Assembly: GCA_943704525.1 (NCBI GenBank)
Contig: CALSCQ010000717.1
Coordinates: forward strand, 2,501 to 21,425
From: Pigoraptor vietnamica
Taxonomy: Eukaryota; Opisthokonta; Filasterea
Reading direction: 5' to 3'
Length of the DNA stretch: 18,925 bases
This document shows positions 9,893 to 18,851 of this stretch, one piece after another. Positions within the stretch are counted from its first letter, which is position 1. Every line of letters starts with the position of its first letter. The position numbers were made by a program, and so were the translations under genes. The notes beneath the pieces were generated by a model, which saw nothing but the letters and a program-made list of their open reading frames with translations, ran no database searches and was not told the DNA's origin.

Positions 9893-12800
9893 ACACACAT
9901 ACAGAGTCGCATGGAAACATTGCACAGGCGATTGACAATTACCCCCTTCCTCGCACACAAGGTACAAGGAGTGGATCGTGCCTGGCGCCATGTCGGACTC
10001 GTTCCCCGACACCGAAGTGGCCTTCACCGATCTCATCGGCGCTGGACTGCAGCGCAAGACGGTGCACCTCGATCCCGCGGTTGTCCAGCGGTGCGTGTGC
10101 GTGCACGTGCTAGTTTCAACGCAATTCACCCGCCCACCGCTGTCCCACCACGCAATGTTTCACTATATTCGCGCTTGCCTTCCGTGCCTCGTTCACGTGT
10201 TTTTGGCTTCATCTGCCGTTCCTTCACGCCAGTTGTGACGCAATCACCATCCACCGCTGTTTCCCAGTCTCGTTCGCGTGTTGTGCTCGACTGACGCTCC
10301 TCGTGCGCAGCTGGATCGAGAACCCCGCGAGCAACAACGGCATGCTTCTCGTCATGATGAACGGCGGCCACGCGGCGTCGATCATTTCGTCCAAGCACCC
10401 CGGGCGCATTGGTGACCGCCCCGTCCTCGCGATCACCTTCCAGCACCTCAACAGCCCCGGCGTGCGCCCGAAGGTGTGGACGTTCCCGTCCCCCGTTCGC
10501 TTTGAGCAGGCGCCGCGCCGCATTTTTGTGGACCCCGTGAAGGGCAACGACGTCACCGGCAACGGCGACATTGTCTCGCCCGTCCGCACGCTGTACCGGG
10601 CGCACGCGATGGCGCAGCCGGGCGACTCGATCCAGCTGCGTGCGGGCATCTACACGGAGCCAATGCTTCGCATTACCAAGCCGCGCCTGACGCTGACGTC
10701 GTACGAGGACGAGTGGGCGGTGATTGCTGGGCCTGTGCACCCGAACGTCGGGATAGTCGTGCTGATCGGTCCGGATGCGCACGGGACGGTCATCAGCAAC
10801 CTCGAGATCCGCGGAGGGTACTACTACGCGCTCAAGGTATGCGGCGCTTGGCGTGTGCAGTGTGTGTGACTCGTTTGGGTGTGCGTGTGTGGTGTGTGTG
10901 AATTTTGAGTGCGGGTCTGTGAATGCCGCGTGCGTGCTTTGTGCGTGTGTCTCAAGGCGTTTGCGGCCACGTGCGCAGATTGACTCGACGTGGGAGTACA
11001 CGAACAACATCGACGACTGGTACGGCGTGCGCGACGTCGTCGTGCAGGACTGCAAGATCCACGGGTCTGGGTCCAGCCTCATCAAGATTGTGATGCGCGT
11101 CACCAACACGATCATCCGCCGCAACCACCTCTACAACGCCGGTGTGCGCATCCGCACGGGTGGCCACGCCATCGACGCCACGCACGTGGGTGTCGCTATG
11201 CATGCGTCTGCTGCCTGTGTGTGCGTGTTTTCATACGAGTGTCGTGCGTCAGGAAGGTTGCGCATTGATGCCGGCAATGTTTCACGCCCGAGACTGTGTA
11301 CTCGGAACTGTTTGTGCCGTTCTATATTTGTCGTCACGCGCACTCACGCCCTTCGCACCCCCGCAGGCGTTTGACCTGAAGGTGTCGGACAACTACATCC
11401 ACGACATTCCAGGCATGGGGCTGTACGTCGCGGGCGGTTCCGAGCGCGTGTTTGCGCAGCGCAACCACATCCGCCATTGCGGCCTCATGGGAATTGGCTT
11501 TGGCTTCTACGCCGACTTCGAGTGGGTGTTGTGCGCGTCAGGTGGCGTGCACATATCGTGCCAATATGCGAGACGCCCGTGACGTGCTTACAGATGTATG
11601 AGTACTCGCGTGCAGGAACAATCACTAACGGTTCCTTCTTTCGCACTTTGCCTCGTTCTCTGTAGGTACATGGACATCAAGCGCAATCCCAATCTCTACG
11701 GTAAGTGTCGCAGTCCCCATTGTCGCAGTTCTGCTTGGTATTCTCGGTTTGTCTGTCTCTCGAGCGTCTGCTAATGCACACTCGCGTTTCCGTGCGCAGA
11801 GTCGATCGACTGCCTTGCGCAGAACAACATCATCACGAACACGGGCGGCGCTGGCATCGGCCTCTACGCGTCCCTCCGCCCGCGCGTGTTCCACAACACG
11901 CTGTGGTCAGTCGCCGAGTTCATGCAGACGGGCATCCTCGTCAACGCCGTCGATCACTGGGTCAACGCGACGTACTGGCCAGTGATCGGGTCGCGCGACG
12001 TGACCATCCAGAACAACATTATCGTCAAGAGCCTCAACGGCTACAAGTCGCCGCTGTTCCAGATTCGCCAGCAGATCCACGTGGCCAACGCCTCCCTCAT
12101 CACGCCCGGACTCACGGGTTACCTCAAGATGTCCAACAACATCTGGCACATCGTCGGCGACGGTCCGGACGGCCCCAACTTCCGGTGGGGACACGGCGTC
12201 ATGCTCGAGGACGAGCGCAAGGCGTCGGTGTTTGTTGGCAACCTGACGGGCTTCAACGCGCACATGGGCCTGTCGTACGACACGTGGAGCATCGAGGCGG
12301 ACCCGATGCTGGACGACATCTTCCGCCCGACGGCGTGCTCTCCTGCAGTGGGACGCGCCGATCCCCTGAACAGCTCGCTCATCTTTGACGACTACGACGG
12401 CCGCCCGCGCGAGGGCCACCTCGACATTGGCGCCAAGCTGTTTGACGGGTCGCTCACGCCCAAGCCCTTCCCGCCCCTTGCGGTGGGTGCTGCGTGTTTG
12501 TGTGCCTGCACCATGTGTGCATATTGGGCGAAGCCGTGTGTACGCTTTAGCAGCAGCCTTTGTACAGCGTTTTTGATCTTTCCCTTTCCTTCTCGCATCT
12601 GCAGCTGGCCAACAAGCCCGGCTACGAAGGCCCCGCGCTCTGGACGCCCGCACGCGACCCCAACCTGCCCCTCGCGCCTGTCGACGGCACGGGCAAGACG
12701 TACTACGTGGGCACGAACGGCAGCGTGGTCAACCCCGGCACTCTCGAGAAGCCCTTCCGCAACCCCTCGGACATTCTGGGCCAGATGAAGCCCGGTGACG

Positions 12801-15800
12801 TCATGGTCATCCGCGCGGGCAACTACAACGGCCCCCTCAAGATCTACACGCCGGGGCTCACCATTCGTGGCTATCCGAACGAGACGGTGCGCATCATCAC
12901 GCCGAACAACGACCCGAACTACGCCAACTGCGTGTACTTTGGCGGCGACGCGGCCGAGATCACGCTGGAGAACCTCGAGCTTCAGGGCGGCTACTTCTAC
13001 ACGATCATGTTCAACAGCGCCGGCGGCGGCAGTAACGACCCGCGTTACAACCGGATGCGCGCGGACAAGGGCCTTCCGACGCTGCGGACGGTCGTGCGCA
13101 ACTGCCGCCTCTCGAACAGCGGCACATCGGTGATCAAAATCTCGCCGCAGGCCGACGACATCACCGTCGAGAACTGCGAGATCTTCAACTCTGGGCGGCG
13201 CTCGACGGCGCAGACGGTGCGCCCCGCGAACGAGGACAACAACGCCATTGGGTCGACGATTCTCGAGGACGCGACGCTGAACACGGGCGAGGACCTCGGC
13301 ACTCCGCAGAACCCGGACTTCACTGTCAACACGAAGGGGGTGAGTGGTCATACATACGAGCGATCTTTCTTTCTCGCCGCACGTGAGCGAGAGTATTCAC
13401 ATGACCGCCTTTGTTCTGCTTCCTCCTCCTACAGACGGGCAACGGCATCGACGTCCGCGGCGGCACGCGTCTCACCGTGCGCGACAGCTACTTCCACGAC
13501 ATTGCCGGGACGGGCATTCTGCTCGGCGGCGGCGCGAAGGGCTGCGTTATTGAGCGCAACCTGTTCCGCAACATTATGGGCATTGGCGTGCTTGTTGGCA
13601 GCTACAACACCGAGGCAATGTACATGGACGCCGAGCGCAACGCTGCGGAGGGCGGCCTCTACGACAACGTCGACGCGATGGTCGTGTGAGTATCCTCATG
13701 ACGCCCTTTGTGTAGCAGTTGCGTTTGCGTGCGCACGTTGCTCTAGGATATTGACGAGGTGCGCTATCTCCCCACAGGAACAACGTGATCACGTACTGCA
13801 CGGGCGCGGGCATTGCCTTCTACTCTGCGCTGCGTGCGACCGTCGCGCACAACACGCTCTACCAGGTCGCCAACTCGTGGCACGCGTCGGTCCTCTTCAA
13901 TATCTCCCCGAAGGAGGACGCGCCCAGCCACGACCTCCTGCTTCGCAACCGCAACATCACGTTCGTAAACAACATTGTCGGCCGTTCGGTCAACAGCGGC
14001 CTCCCCACCCTCGAGATCCGCACGCAGCAGGCGACGTACCAGGAGTACCTCCCCTCCGCCGTCCCGTCCGCTTCGGCCGCGTCGTGCGCTGCGCAGGCCG
14101 CCGCTCCCCCGCCGGAGCAGTGGCCCGGCGCCGTCGGAAAGAACACGGACGGTTCGTGCCCCATCTTCCCGCCCACGCACCCGATCAACCGCGACATCTC
14201 GTCGCTGCCGGTGCACCCGCTGTCGGACACGTACCTCAAGTCAATCGGCGTCGGGTCGACGTGCAACTGCATCCCGGGGACGGCGCAGCTCGGCGCGTCT
14301 TGCCCGAAGCGCAACCGCCCCGGATGCGGGTTCCTGCATCCCGACTTTGGTGGCACGATTCCCACGCCGCAGGGCAACGTGCTTTCCGGCATTCCGTTTG
14401 TGCTCGTGGACTCGTCGACGCCGCGCGTTCCGATGAACTTTGTGACGTACCCCGACGAGAGCGACGCGGGTCCTTACCCCATGCCCATCAACGCGCCGAT
14501 CGAGGGCGCCCCGGCCGGCTGCGACATTACGGTGTGCTCGGGCGACCGTCACGTGATCGCGATGGACAAGGACTCGTGCATGGTGTACGAGGTGTGGAAG
14601 GGCGTCCCCGTCGCACCCACCGCAGCGAACCCGTTTGGGTCGTGGACGGCAGCGAACGGCGCCGTGTTCAACCTCACGAACAACAAGTACCGCCCGCTCG
14701 GATGGACGTCGGCGGACGCCGCGGGTCTCTCCATTCTCTCTGGGCTTGTCCGGTGAGTGAGAGCTGTGTGTGCGATGCGTGTGTGTCGTTTGATGTCGTT
14801 GAACGTCGTTCAATGCAATCAGCGGACGTGCGTATGATGTGCGTGTGTGTCATAACCGCTGACAATGTCCCCTTGCGTGCGCAGCTACGCCGAGGTCGCT
14901 GCGGGCGAGGTGAAGCACGCGATTCGCATGACGGTTGAGTACACGCAGCGCGGCTACATTCTTCCCGCGACGCACTACGCCGGCATTAGCAACGACCGCG
15001 CGCTCCCGCCGATGGGTCTCCGCCTGCGCCTCAAGGCGTCGCACGACTGCTCGGCGTACAAGTTCCAGGCCAAAGTCATCTGTCAGGTGGGAGCGCGCGC
15101 ACGCACATTCAGAGACGCGCATGCACAATATTTGCATTCGCACACACGCACGCACGTTGGAATGCCGACGTTGTTGTGCATGGGTCCGTAGCGCCATCCG
15201 ACGTCCTCGGCTGCGATGCGCCAATTGTCTGTTTAGCAGTGCCTCACACCATCACCCTTGCCTCGCAGGCCCTGAAAAAGTACGGCGCGATCATCGCCGA
15301 CAACGGCTCCCCGTGGTACCTCACGGGAGAGGCCAACGCGCAGTGGGACACGACGCAGCTCGCTGACCTCACGAAGATCCCCGGCTCCGATTTTGAGGCT
15401 GTGGACACCGGCGACGGCCTCTGCACAAACGCAGAGTGCGACCCCGGCATCACCCTCCCCGCCAAGCGCGTGGTGGGCGCGCTGGACGGCTACACGACGC
15501 TCGTGTCGGAGGGCAACGTCTACTTTAACTATGCGCCGCGTTATCGCACTTTCCCGCTCGATTTTGTCGACCGCACGCCGGAGACGTTCTTCCGTGGTGA
15601 CCTGACTGTGTGGCGCAACAAGACGCTTGCGGACATGACCAGTGTGTGGGGGGACCCGATGCTCGATGCGGACCTCATGCCGGCCAGGTGCGTTTATTCC
15701 CCCATTCTGTCTGGTGTCGTTGTACGAGTACACAGCGCACGCTGTGTGCTTTTTTCGTTTGTCTTTTAGGCTACTCACATTATGTAAACGTCCCTCGCAG

Positions 15801-18800
15801 CAACTCGCCTGCTGTCGGGCGCGGTGCCGTCTACCCCTTCGTCACCACCGATTACTATGGCCGCCCTCGTAATGCGTCTGCGGCTTCGGCCGACGCCGGC
15901 GCCATTCCTTACGGCGCCTCCTTCACCTTTGCCGCCACGGAACGGCGCCGCCTGTTCTCGCAGACGACGACGTCCACAGCGTGCTCGCTCGCGCGTACCC
16001 CTGGCCAGCCCCTGTACGTGTCTGGGACCAGCGGAAACGACCGCAACTGTCCGACCAACGCGACCGCACCGCTCAAGACGCTGCAGGCCGCGGTTTCCCG
16101 CGCCGTCGACGGCGACACCATCGTGCTGCTTGCTGGCGAAATTACCGGCGGCGTCGTCGTGTACGTGCCCAACCTCACCATTCGCTCGAACAACACGTCG
16201 TACCGCCCGAAGGTTTCGTTTGGGTTCCTCTTTGACGGCAATGACGTCATCGAGATTCACGCGGACAACGTAACGCTCAAGGGGCTGGAGGTCCAGGGTG
16301 GCTCGATGCACGCCGTGTCGGTGTACTCGAACGGCGTCGTGCTCAGCGACTGCAAGGTGCACGGCGCCGGTCGCGAGGTCGTCTACGTCAGCGGCGCAAC
16401 GAATGTCCAGATCGTGGATTCTGAGGTGCGTGGATGGCGTGTTGTGTATGTGCATCTCGAGCGTGTACATGTGTGCCCACTTGGAGAGAGCGTATTGTGA
16501 AGTGGCCATCTTATGCGTATATGTGCGTGCAGTAGATAGTGTACTGGGCAGTACTGTGCAGTGGTCGCCTTGCATGAATGCGTGCGTGCACGTGTGTCGA
16601 TCTCGCTGTGCTAATGATGACGATGTGCTGCAGATTTTCAACTCTGGGCAGCGCTACTCTCGCTTTGGCGACGGCATCCACGTGATGCGGTCGTCGCACG
16701 TGGACATCCTCCGCACGTCCCTCTACAGCATTCGCTCCACCGCCGTCCACGTCTCGCACGGCTCGTCCAACGTCAACGTGCGCGCGTGCGCCATTCGCGA
16801 CTCTACCCGCGGCATTTACTTCGGCTACGACGCGCTCTCCGGCGGCGTCATGGACCCGGAGACGTACGAAGCGATCGACACGGTGTCGTGCGACTGGAAG
16901 GCGCTCTCTGCGCGCTGCTTCCACGCGACAGACTGCACGGCCGATTCGAACGTCGTCTTCAACACGGACGGTGCCGGCATTGCCTTCGCGGCGTCCCTCA
17001 ACTCGGTCGCCGTGCACAACACGCTGTACTCTGCGGGCAACCTTGCCGACGGCGCAGTCCTCGCGCAGGCCGGACAGCACTGGGTGACGGCCTCGGACAC
17101 TCCGATTGTCAGCAATGAGGGTCTCGTCTTCCGGAGCAACGTTGTCGTGCTCGGCGCGCTCAGCGTGCGCCCGGCCTTCCGCGTGCTGCCTGTCCGCTCG
17201 TTCGACGACTCTGTCACGGTCGACGGCGTCGAGGCGCCCGGCAAGTCGGACATTGCGAGCAACATTTACTACAAACTCCCCGACAACGGCGCGCTCGCGT
17301 CGTCGCCGTTTGACCCGCTGTTCTTCCTCGGCGTCGACAGCGGCAGCGTCCACGCCAGCGGACCCGGCTCCCTCTCGTACGCGCTGCCGTACTTCCTGAC
17401 GGGCAGCGGCCAGCAGACGTTTACGCAGTGGACCGGCGCGGGCTACGACGCCAACTCGCAGGTCGCGGACCCCGGCCTCAGCGCATCGACGCTCCGCCCC
17501 TCTGCCTCCACGTCCAAGGTGGTCAACTTTGTCGCGAAGAGCGCGTTTTCCGACGCGGACTACGACGGCAACGCGCGCGCCGCACAGACGGACGCCGGCG
17601 CGTTCGTGTTTGGCGCCACCGTCAAGCGCAGCGTCTCGACGGCGTCTCCGGCCGTCGCAGCGCCCGGCTCGTGCCTCACGCCGCCGCCGACCGCCCCCGC
17701 CGCGCTGTGCCGCCCGCCTGCGTGCGTCTACCCCGGATGGCACTCAAGCCAGCAGGCCAAGGACATTGAGGCTGCCGCTGTCACCGGGTGCTTGCACGGC
17801 GGCGGCGTGTATCCCGCGAGCCACATGTGGCGCAGGGACGTCTCGCAGGACCCCGTGCACCCGATGTCGGACGCGTACGTGTGGTCGATGGGCGCGAATG
17901 GCAAGATCCACCCCGACTTTGGCAGCATGTACAACGGGCAGGGCAACGGCATTCCCTACGTCTACGTCAACTCGTCCCTCGGTGCGCCGACGGCGACCGG
18001 TGTGTTCACGTACGCCGGGGAGAGCGACGGCGGCGCGTACCCGTGGTTCGAGGACTACCCCGTCGAGGCTGGCGCGTGCTCGTCCCTCGGTGACAGGCAC
18101 ATTATCGCGGTCGACACGGCCACGTGCAAGGTGTACGAGATTTTCCACTCGGCGCCCATCAGCCCGGCGTACCGCACGTCCGGCGCCCCAGGTTTCGGCG
18201 GCGCTTCGGGCGCTGTCTTCAACCTCCTCACTGGCGCCGACCGCCCGCTCGGGTGGACGTCATCGGATGCGGCGGGCCTCTCTGTGTTTGCCGGCCTCGT
18301 GACCTACTACGACGTGGTGGTGCGCAAGCAGATTGACCACGCGATCCGCTTCACGGCGGCGCACACGCAGCGGGCGTTCTTCAACCCGCCGGCCGTTCAC
18401 TACGCGTCGTCGGACACGAACCCCCTTCTGCCGCCGATGGGCACGCGCATGCGCCTCAAGGCGTCGTTCAACTGCACGGCCCTCGGGACGTCCGAGTCGC
18501 AGGTCGTCTGCAAGGCCCTCCAGAAGTGGGTGCTGCGCACATGCACATGACTGGCGCGCATGAGTGCAGGTTGTGTGTGTGTGTGCGTGCGACATATGAG
18601 CTTTGCGCCACTTCCGTCTTGTTTGGCTCACATTTGTAGCGTTCGCATAGTAACCCCTTCCCCTCCCCACTTTGCGCAGGTACGGCATGATCCTCGCGGA
18701 CAATGGCTCTGACTGGTTCATCACGGGCGCGCCCCACCCCAAGTGGAACGACGCCGCCCTCAACCCCCTCCGCGGCATCTCCGGCGCCATGTTCGACGCG

Positions 18801-18851
18801 GTGCTCAGCCCGGGCGTCCGGCTCTGCACCGTCCCGGACTGCTCCGCGTAG
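5766..18851 (+). CDS. Giant secreted multidomain protein: SEA-like, DNRLRE, FN3, beta-helix and bacterial-type domains
   Basis: My model is join(5766..5958, 6041..6280, 6418..6541, 6700..6838, 7124..7280, 7501..7820, 7933..9469, 9630..9732, 9962..10090, 10311..10836, 10979..11185, 11367..11521, 11666..11700, 11800..12482, 12605..13339, 13435..13685, 13778..14752, 14885..15086, 15269..15687, 15801..16425, 16634..18525, 18680..18851). The sum is 9819 nt, 3272 residues plus TAG, with every junction in phase. The start is chosen because MAPRSCLTRL and the hydrophobic AVPAVALALFVGASLSA make a signal peptide (residues 1-27). Approximate domain order: unrecognised 28-185, SEA-like 185-284, DNRLRE 285-480, FN3 491-790, DNRLRE 800-1025, beta-helix 1051-1505, beta-helix 1548-1930 plus 2300-2412, bacterial-type domain 1972-2280 nested in it, beta-helix 2447-2912, bacterial-type domain 2985-3258. 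No transmembrane helix or GPI signal is visible. The function is unknown; adhesion or glycan binding in an extracellular layer is inference. Confidence 0.88.
6608..6658 (+). repeat. CA-rich tract in intron
   Basis: Interrupted CA repeats within the intron 6542-6699. A real pyrimidine-rich stretch (tttttcgcctcttcttc) lies between it and the acceptor. Confidence 0.85.
6700..7280 (+). other. SEA-like domain (exons 4-5)
   Basis: The pattern hydrophobic-xxD-LAKSLNVSADRINV-xxx-AAGSVILILEI is the fingerprint seen in many SEA-like ferredoxin-fold domains of protist surface proteins, where it reads roughly ALGVxxxRVxVxxVxAGSVxVxFxI. The second half (exon 5) continues with two helices and the strand ATTVTIAG. 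I see no GSxxx self-cleavage motif of mucin SEA domains. The intron 6839-7123 (285 bp) splits the domain in phase 0. Confidence 0.55.
7455..7497 (+). repeat. (GT)n tract ending at a 3' splice site
   Basis: A pure GT run of about 43 bases is followed directly by CAG and exon 6 at 7501. It replaces the usual pyrimidine tract next to the acceptor; a short pyrimidine-rich stretch (ctatctttctt) precedes it. Confidence 0.95.
7501..8215 (+). other. DNRLRE-type jelly roll 1
   Basis: Residues about 285-480. The sequence shows the family's start (TDDVSISTQYIADWN), the LLRFRDIYVPSGAVVIESNLTIYW core with conserved strands, the RPWNASAADLSWRYADNGVPWQ segment, and the end VVVQQWISDPSKNQGVIF followed by FRPQLTIRY. 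In the DNRLRE family (carbohydrate-binding-like beta sandwiches) these are respectively the first strand, the 'sAtL.l' strand, the 'tWn.rp...tWn' motif and the 'W..np..NyGl...rP.L.v.Y' end. The intron 7821-7932 interrupts it in phase 0. Confidence 0.75.
8228..9135 (+). other. Three fibronectin type III domains
   Basis: All three lie in exon 7 (7933-9469). Domain 1 begins PDVPQNIF and has LRLTWDEPLFDGGNPIVSYL. Domain 2 begins PPLAPLHA and has LRIKFDPPADDGGASILGY and YYVRVCAINFVG. Domain 3 begins APDAPRFVKL and has LLVQWEPPVDNGGVDVDGYRV and YRASVSAHNSKGWG. The W/F-xPPxxDGGxxIxxY and Y-x-V-x-A-x-N-x-x-G signatures define the fold. These commonly act as spacers or adhesion modules between enzymatic or binding domains. 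Confidence 0.9.
9157..10440 (+). other. DNRLRE-type jelly roll 2
   Basis: Residues about 800-1025, spread over exons 7-10. It opens TTEVTISTINIADYNL, matching the start of jelly roll 1. It continues with RTLIRFDNLNTGVP, DATVIDATLTLSWIYWG and GIGWRFRDFPDW, and ends VVQRWIENPASNNGMLLV and DRPVLAITF. Unlike copy 1 it is cut by introns 9470-9629, 9733-9961 and 10091-10310, so the two copies share little exon structure. The intron 9733-9961 carries the large CA tract. Confidence 0.72.
9781..9902 (+). repeat. (CA)n microsatellite in intron
   Basis: Interrupted CA units from 9781, almost pure from about 9847 to 9890, inside the intron 9733-9961. The acceptor (cacacaag, ending 9961) lies about 60 bp downstream after a short mixed sequence. 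Confidence 0.95.
10520..12460 (+). other. Right-handed parallel beta-helix domain 1
   Basis: Residues about 1051-1505, exons 10-14. It starts RRIFVDPVKGND with LYRAHAMAQPGDSIQLRAG, the usual N-terminal rung of secreted pectate-lyase-like or NosD-like helices. Rungs follow in the pattern NxIxxxxGxGIxLxxxxxxVxxNxI. It closes with DPMLDDIFRPTACSPAVGRA and DYDGRPREGHLDIGA, matching the bacterial-style C-terminal cap (SPAIDxG...DxDGxPRP..DIGA). No polysaccharide-lyase catalytic triad is obvious. It includes a 35-bp exon at 11666-11700. Confidence 0.8.
11666..11700 (+). other. 35-bp exon of the giant gene
   Basis: Acceptor ctgtag at 11665 and donor gtaagt at 11701. It codes YMDIKRNPNLY between phase 2 and phase 1 junctions. 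Beta-helix 2 has the matching peptide (MYMDAERNAAEGGLY) inside an uninterrupted exon, which supports reading it as coding. Skipping it would shift the frame. Confidence 0.75.
12690..15905 (+). other. Right-handed parallel beta-helix domain 2, split by an inserted domain
   Basis: The first part (12690 to about 14031) runs from KTYYVGTNGS and LGQMKPGDVMVIRAGNYNG through helix rungs to NITFVNNIVGRSVNSGLP and TLEIRTQQ. The second part (about 15479-15905) resumes with ALDGYTTLVSEGNVYFNY and ends DPMLDADLMPASNSPAVGRG and TDYYGRPR...ADAGAIPYG, the same cap as helix 1. Helix 1 reads continuously across the matching point (LFQIRQQ to TGYLKMSNNIWHI). The stretch between the two parts is therefore an insert. 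The phase-0 intron before TGNGIDVRGG matches the one before AFDLKVSDNY in helix 1. Confidence 0.78.
14150..15415 (+). other. Bacterial-type secreted domain, copy 1 (nested)
   Basis: Residues about 1972-2280, exons 17-19. Landmarks in order: PTHPINRDISSLPVHPLSD, FLHPDFGG, YPDESDAGPYPMPINAPIEG, GDRHVIAMDKDSCMVYEV, GAVFNLTNNKYRPLGWTSAD, AAGLSILSGLVR, ALPPMGLRLRLKAS, YGAIIADNGSPWYLTG and GSDFEAVD. I recall this series from uncharacterised secreted proteins of actinobacteria and other soil bacteria; I know no assigned function and no family name I can vouch for. Copy 1 has a short extra cysteine-rich loop (CNCIPGTAQLGASC) before FLHPDFGG. Introns cut it at LVR/YAEV (phase 2) and ICQ/ALKK (phase 0). 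Confidence 0.72.
16005..17615 (+). other. Right-handed parallel beta-helix domain 3
   Basis: Residues about 2447-2912, exons 20-21. It begins QPLYVSGTSGNDRNC with LKTLQAAVSRAVDGDTIVLL, has rungs such as LVFRSNVVVLGAL and GAGIAFAASLNSVAVHNTLY (compare GAGIAFYSALRATVAHNTLY in helix 2), and closes with SDADYDGNARAAQTDAGAFVFG. The close rung match places helices 2 and 3 as internal duplicates. The intron before IFNSGQRYSRFGDG (16426-16633) has no partner in helix 2, where EIFNSGRRS is uninterrupted. Confidence 0.78.
17825..18835 (+). other. Bacterial-type secreted domain, copy 2 (C-terminal)
   Basis: Residues about 2985-3258, exons 21-22. Landmarks: WRRDVSQDPVHPMSDAYV, KIHPDFGSMYNGQGNGIPYV, YAGESDGGAYPWFEDYPVEA, GDRHIIAVDTATCKVYEI, GAVFNLLTGADRPLGWTSSD, AAGLSVFAGLVTYYDVV, LLPPMGTRMRLKASFNC, YGMILADNGSDWFITGAP and GAMFDAVLS. 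It is closer to the bacterial pattern as I remember it than copy 1 (no cysteine-rich loop, intact MILADNGSDW). Only one intron cuts it, at 18526-18679 in phase 2. The protein ends soon after with LCTVPDCSA. Confidence 0.72.

Noticed and set aside
12392-13351. Open frame of 319 codons on the - strand
   Set aside because: Antisense to beta-helix exons and to a spliced intron on the + strand; no domain evidence.
16511-17743. Open frame of 410 codons on the - strand
   Set aside because: Same shadow effect, opposite beta-helix 3. The composition is Arg/Ala/Val with no recognisable fold.
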